Assembly: GCA_029938605.1 (NCBI GenBank) | Contig: JAOZUO010000056.1 | Location: forward strand, 1-47,512 | Origin: Deltaproteobacteria bacterium | GTDB taxonomy: Bacteria; Myxococcota_A; Polyangia; HGW-17; JAJRWW01 | Direction of reading: 5' to 3' | Length of the DNA stretch: 47,512 nucleotides | In this document: positions 43,631 through 47,512 of the stretch, in pieces | Layout: every line of letters begins with the position of its first letter | Position numbering within the stretch: position 1 is the first letter of the stretch | Program-made: the position numbers and the translations under genes | Notes under the pieces: model-generated | Seen by the model: only the letters and a program-made list of their open reading frames with translations | The model's database searches: none | What the model was told of the DNA's origin: nothing

Positions 43631-44328
43631 GGCCGAGCGGTCTCTCTGGGAGAGGAGCGGGGTGCAGAGCGGGTCCCGATCCCACCGGAGCCGTCGGCCT
43701 TGATGAGCCAGGATAGCGCGGCCACGCCCATGGGGCTGGCGATCATCAGCCTGAAGAATCCGTTGGCGCCGGTGATGAAGGGCTTTCCTCCGACGGTGCG
43801 CGGGAACTTCAGCAGGTAGACCCTGTGAAACACGCTCGAGTAGGGAAAATAATGGCGATGGACCTGGTTGACCCGCAGCCGCTTGATGGACAGAGGCGTG
43901 ACCCGGGTGCCCCGGTCATCCTCCAAGGTGATACGCCAGACGGACTTGGGGCGATGGAAGTCGTTCCACTCCCGATTTGCCGTGGTGACCGCCATATAGA
44001 ACTCGTGGTGCGTACGCACCTCAGCCAACCGGGCCGCCAGAAGCCGACGCCGCTCAGCCCGGGTCATGCGATAATCCTTGGCATACCGGGCCACATAGGC
44101 GCTCACCATTTCGGAAGAAAAATAGGTGACCGTGGCATTGATCACCGAGTCGAAGGTTCGAATGACGAGCCGGTTGCGCGTCCACCGCTTGCGAATGTCG
44201 TCGTACTGCTCGGGTTTGAAGGTGCGTGTCCTCGACGTCATATCCACCAGCTTCGCGCGCGAACACCCCCCCCAAACCACCCCTAGGGCAATGATGACGG
44301 TTCCCCACCCGAAGGCGGGCACCCTCAT
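43627..44328 (-). CDS. Lipoprotein coupled to pyrE (233 aa)
   Basis: A signal peptide with lipobox VWGGC lipidates Cys22. The mature part is basic and mixed alpha/beta, with RTFKPEQYDDIRKRW near its start and HYFPYSSVFHRVYLLKFP towards the end. I do not recognise the family. The ATG at 44328 overlaps the pyrE stop as ATGA, and the 75 codons upstream belong to pyrE in another frame. The last three codons and the TAA lie at the edge of the hairpin element, so the original C terminus may have been altered. Confidence 0.8.
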   Translation of the reverse strand: MRVPAFGWGTVIIALGVVWGGCSRAKLVDMTSRTRTFKPEQYDDIRKRWTRNRLVIRTFDSVINATVTYFSSEMVSAYVARYAKDYRMTRAERRRLLAARLAEVRTHHEFYMAVTTANREWNDFHRPKSVWRITLEDDRGTRVTPLSIKRLRVNQVHRHYFPYSSVFHRVYLLKFPRTVGGKPFITGANGFFRLMIASPMGVAALSWLIKADGSGGIGTRSAPRSSPRETARP

Positions 44329-44891
44329 CGGAAATCCTCCTGGCGAAACATGGCCGTGAGCTCCACCTCGGCGGCCACGGCCTCGGCCCCACCGTCCTCC
44401 TGCCGATCCACCAGAGCGATGGCGTGTACGACATTCAGGCCGAACTCCCGAGCTCGCTCGACAGCCCGCAGGGTCGAACCGCCCGTGGTAATCACGTCCT
44501 CCACCACCACCACGGGCATGTCGGGCGCCAGGGAGGCGGTGCCCTCCAGCCACTGGGACGTGCCGTGCTTCTTCGGCTCCTTGCGGATATAAAACGCGTT
44601 CAAGATCTGTGAGCCAAATTGACTCATGAGGGAGGTGGCGCTGGCCAGGGGATCGGCACCCACGGAGATCCCGCCCACGGCCTGGGCCTCGGGCGCTTTG
44701 GCCGCGATGATGTGGTTGAACAGGGTTCCCACCAGAAAGTGCCCCTCCGCAGTGAGAACAGTCTGGCGGCAGTCCACGTAGAAATTACTCCGACGCCCTG
44801 ACGCCAGCACTACGTCGCGCTCCTGGTAGGAAAGGTCCCGCAGCAACTCCAGTAGGCGAGTACGACGATTCTGAAAGAGGTCCTGCGGCAT
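44325..44891 (-). CDS. pyrE: Orotate phosphoribosyltransferase
   Basis: A 188-aa type I phosphoribosyltransferase that makes orotidine 5'-phosphate from orotate and PRPP in pyrimidine synthesis. The PRPP-binding motif VVVVEDVITTGGSTLRAV and the N-terminal ASGRRSNFYVDCRQT identify PyrE. The length is slightly short but complete. The ribosome site GAGGAA is directly next to a diverged arm of the hairpin element (44905-44944), which therefore forms the leader. The gene ends in an ATGA overlap with a lipoprotein gene. Confidence 0.93.
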   Translation of the reverse strand: MPQDLFQNRRTRLLELLRDLSYQERDVVLASGRRSNFYVDCRQTVLTAEGHFLVGTLFNHIIAAKAPEAQAVGGISVGADPLASATSLMSQFGSQILNAFYIRKEPKKHGTSQWLEGTASLAPDMPVVVVEDVITTGGSTLRAVERAREFGLNVVHAIALVDRQEDGGAEAVAAEVELTAMFRQEDFR

Positions 44892-44904
44892 AGGTACATT
44901 CCTC

Positions 44905-44944
44905 GTCGCGCCTCGCGAGTCGGGCGCCTCGACGCCCTGAATCG
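44905..44944 (-). repeat. Second copy of the hairpin-element arm
   Basis: Read on the minus strand, this 40-nt stretch matches 43494-43533 at 37 of 40 positions, including AGGCGCCC and CTCGCGAGGCGCGAC. It is a partial copy: the outer 21-bp terminal repeat is absent. With the full element it brackets the pyrE - lipoprotein pair as inverted repeats. Confidence 0.85.
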
Positions 44945-44966
44945 CTGATTTATTGTTGCACGGACC

Positions 44967-45590
44967 CTAACGGCGCCGCTTCACCTTACGTTTTCCCTTG
45001 GGCACCGATGGCGGCCGTGGGGGCTTGCGTCGACCCTTAGAGGTCTTTTTGGCCGGCTTCGCCGGTGTCTTGGGTTTGCGGGGGGCAGCCTTGGGAGACT
45101 CAGCCTTGGGAGTAGGCACCCTCTTGGGGGACGCCTTCTTAGCGGCCGGCTTGGCCGCTGGAGGCCGTCGAACGGGGACCGCCGGGCGCTCGACCTTAGC
45201 CTCCGGGCGGGCCGCCCGGGCCAAACCCAGACTCGGCGCCGTTGGCAACTTCTCGCCCACGGGCGCCTCGAGATCACCCATGTCCACGTGGCCCTTGAAG
45301 GAGGCGCCATCGACGATGATCACACGCGGTGCGCTGAGATCCCCGACCATGCGGCCTTCCTCAGTGATCTGAACACTGTTGGAGGCGGTGATGTTTCCAA
45401 CCACCACGCCGCTGATGATGGCGTCCTGTACCTCAATGTCAGCGACGACAATGCCGCTGGCCTCAATGTTCAGGGTCCGTGAGAGGTTAATGGTCCCCTC
45501 GACCTTCCCATAAATAGTCAGGTCTTCGTCGCCCTGCAAGCCGCCCTTGATGACGGTGTTTTCGCCGACGATCGTCACGATGTCGTTCAT
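44967..45590 (-). CDS. Bactofilin with Lys/Pro-rich tail
   Basis: A 207-aa bactofilin. Residues about 1-105 form the DUF583 beta-helix (IVGENTVIKGGLQGDEDLTI, GRMVGDLSAPRVIIVDGA, FKGHVDM) that polymerises into cytoskeletal filaments without nucleotides. The C-terminal 100 residues are a disordered Ala/Pro/Lys tail ending KGKRKVKRRR, of the sort that binds DNA or membranes. The start ATG at 45590 has AAAGG upstream; the frame that opens at 45638 is too close to the previous stop to be a better start. It is the last of three tandem bactofilins. Confidence 0.94.
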   Translation of the reverse strand: MNDIVTIVGENTVIKGGLQGDEDLTIYGKVEGTINLSRTLNIEASGIVVADIEVQDAIISGVVVGNITASNSVQITEEGRMVGDLSAPRVIIVDGASFKGHVDMGDLEAPVGEKLPTAPSLGLARAARPEAKVERPAVPVRRPPAAKPAAKKASPKRVPTPKAESPKAAPRKPKTPAKPAKKTSKGRRKPPRPPSVPKGKRKVKRRR

Positions 45591-45638
45591 GCCTGATACC
45601 CTTTCCGGGTTGAAGGCGTCAGCAGACGCTGGGCCCAC

Positions 45639-45953
45639 CTATACGTCCATGTCCACGCTACCCTTGAACACCGCGCCGTCGGCGATGAGGATCCGGGGTG
45701 CCCTGATGTCGCCAACCATGCGGCCATCGGACTTGATCTCTACCTTGTCCGAAGCGGCGATGTTGCCGGTAACCTGACCACTGATGGTCACGGTCTGCGT
45801 CTCTATGTCAGCCTCCACCACCCCGGAGTTCTCCACATAGAGATTCTCCTTGAGGGTGACTTTGCCTTTGACGGTGCCTTGGATGGTGAGATCCTCTTCG
45901 CCGAGGATTTCCCCATCAATAACGATTGAGCTGCCGATGATCGTATTCGCCAT
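45639..45953 (-). CDS. Short bactofilin (104 aa)
   Basis: A bactofilin reduced to the DUF583 core, with no N- or C-terminal extension. The helix repeats are GEEDLTIQGTVKGKVTLKE, GVVEADIETQTVTISGQV and GDIRAPRILIADGAVFKG. It ends just after the SVDMDV strand also seen in the upstream paralogue. The ATG at 45953 has AGGAGACAG upstream. With its neighbours it forms a set that could co-polymerise. Confidence 0.95.
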   Translation of the reverse strand: MANTIIGSSIVIDGEILGEEDLTIQGTVKGKVTLKENLYVENSGVVEADIETQTVTISGQVTGNIAASDKVEIKSDGRMVGDIRAPRILIADGAVFKGSVDMDV

Positions 45954-45995
45954 GGAACTGTCTCCTGATTCCTTGGTGCCAGTTTCTCAGTACTC

Positions 45996-46346
45996 TCAGC
46001 GCGGTGTGATTCCTTCGGGAAGATCGACGTCCATGTCGATACTCCCCCGGAAACGGGCGCCATCCTCAATGATGACTCGGGGCGCGCGAACGTTACCAAC
46101 GAGCCGAGCGTTCTTGTTGATTGAAACGCTCTGAGCCGCGGTGATATCCCCTTTCATCTCGCCCTTCACGGTGAGATCTTCAACGTCGATGTCCGCCTCC
46201 ACCACCCCCGACTCCTCGATGCTGAGGTGATTCTTCAACGTCACCGTACCCTCGATGCGGCCCTCCACGAGCAGATCTTCGCTACCGGTCAGATTGCCAC
46301 GAATGGTAATCGCGCCGCCGATTACGCAGGGTCCTTCGTTTGCCAT
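45996..46346 (-). CDS. Bactofilin (116 aa)
   Basis: The first of three tandem bactofilins. The DUF583 core runs from GGAITIRGNLTGSEDLLVEG through RGSIDMDVDLPEG with the common RAPRVIIEDGA strand, plus a short tail. The ATG at 46346 is chosen; AAGGAGCTCCAGG lies just upstream, whereas the longer frame begins in the promoter. The promoter at 46393-46421 precedes it. Confidence 0.95.
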   Translation of the reverse strand: MANEGPCVIGGAITIRGNLTGSEDLLVEGRIEGTVTLKNHLSIEESGVVEADIDVEDLTVKGEMKGDITAAQSVSINKNARLVGNVRAPRVIIEDGARFRGSIDMDVDLPEGITPR

Positions 46347-46392
46347 GTTCCTGGAGCTCCTTGTTCTTTCAGTTAGAGATTGGCCGCAAAAA

Positions 46393-46421
46393 ACGCTAGC
46401 AGCCGATACAGCCGATGTCAA
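46393..46421 (-). promoter_or_regulatory. Promoter of the bactofilin operon
   Basis: A consensus TTGACA (46416-46421) is spaced by 17 bp from TAGCGT (46393-46398). It lies directly after the stop of the acidic protein gene and about 50 nt before the first bactofilin start. Confidence 0.55.
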
Positions 46422-46427
46422 CGGATC

Positions 46428-47512
<1,085 letters not shown>

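Noticed and set aside
43480..43716. A 78-codon plus-strand frame in the hairpin element
   Set aside because: It runs through the inverted repeats and lacks protein character; the region is better explained as a non-coding element.

Overview
The window is 47.5 kb of GC-rich DNA, densely packed and mostly coded on the minus strand. It carries an Hanks-type Ser/Thr kinase, tandem bactofilins, a MoxR/DUF58/SpoIIM cluster, and large secreted lipoproteins with Asp/Ser/Thr-rich linkers, Cys-rich modules and parallel beta-helices. Together these suggest a deltaproteobacterium in the broad sense, most likely Myxococcota (Bradymonadales- or Polyangia-like). This is inference from gene content; no rRNA, tRNA or other phylogenetic marker was seen.

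Layout, left to right. (1) 74-7763, minus: a seven-gene operon RDD - SpoIIM - membrane protein - DUF4129 - DUF4350 - MoxR - DUF58, nearly all joined by ATGA/GTGA overlaps, then a small hypothetical gene with its own promoter-like element. (2) 7829-8557: a gene-free stretch with 62-bp direct repeats. (3) 8597-13223: a membrane protein, a DUF1456 protein, an amidase, a small secreted protein and DNA polymerase IV. (4) 13230-16350: a Ser/Thr kinase with a C-terminal PAS-like domain upstream of dinB, and a divergent response regulator plus nitronate-monooxygenase-like pair. (5) 16340-24658, minus: an envelope operon of class A PBP, TolB-like/FG-GAP protein, orphan family-5 solute-binding protein, NtrY-like histidine kinase and a small conserved protein, with a SpoU methyltransferase upstream. 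(6) 24819-35099, minus: three large lipoproteins (1575, 1107 and 724 aa) in one operon, with a good promoter overlapped by an inverted repeat. (7) 35489-38155, plus: a cytoplasmic beta-propeller protein and a HAD phosphatase. (8) 38156-44891, minus: PurL (fused to PurS-like repeats), PurQ, a secreted Cys-rich protein, an RlpA-like lipoprotein, a hairpin mobile element, and PyrE coupled to a lipoprotein. (9) 44967-47512, minus: three bactofilins and the end of an acidic Pro-Glu-rich protein that runs off the window.

Nucleotide synthesis (purL, purQ, pyrE) and lesion bypass (dinB) are the housekeeping functions. Most of the rest concerns the cell envelope: wall synthesis, outer lipoproteins, cytoskeletal bactofilins and membrane stress clusters. 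The most interesting signals are the translationally coupled PBP - binding protein - histidine kinase operon, the hairpin element with a second diverged arm supplying the pyrE leader, the promoter/operator structure in front of the giant lipoprotein operon, and the bactofilin triplet.
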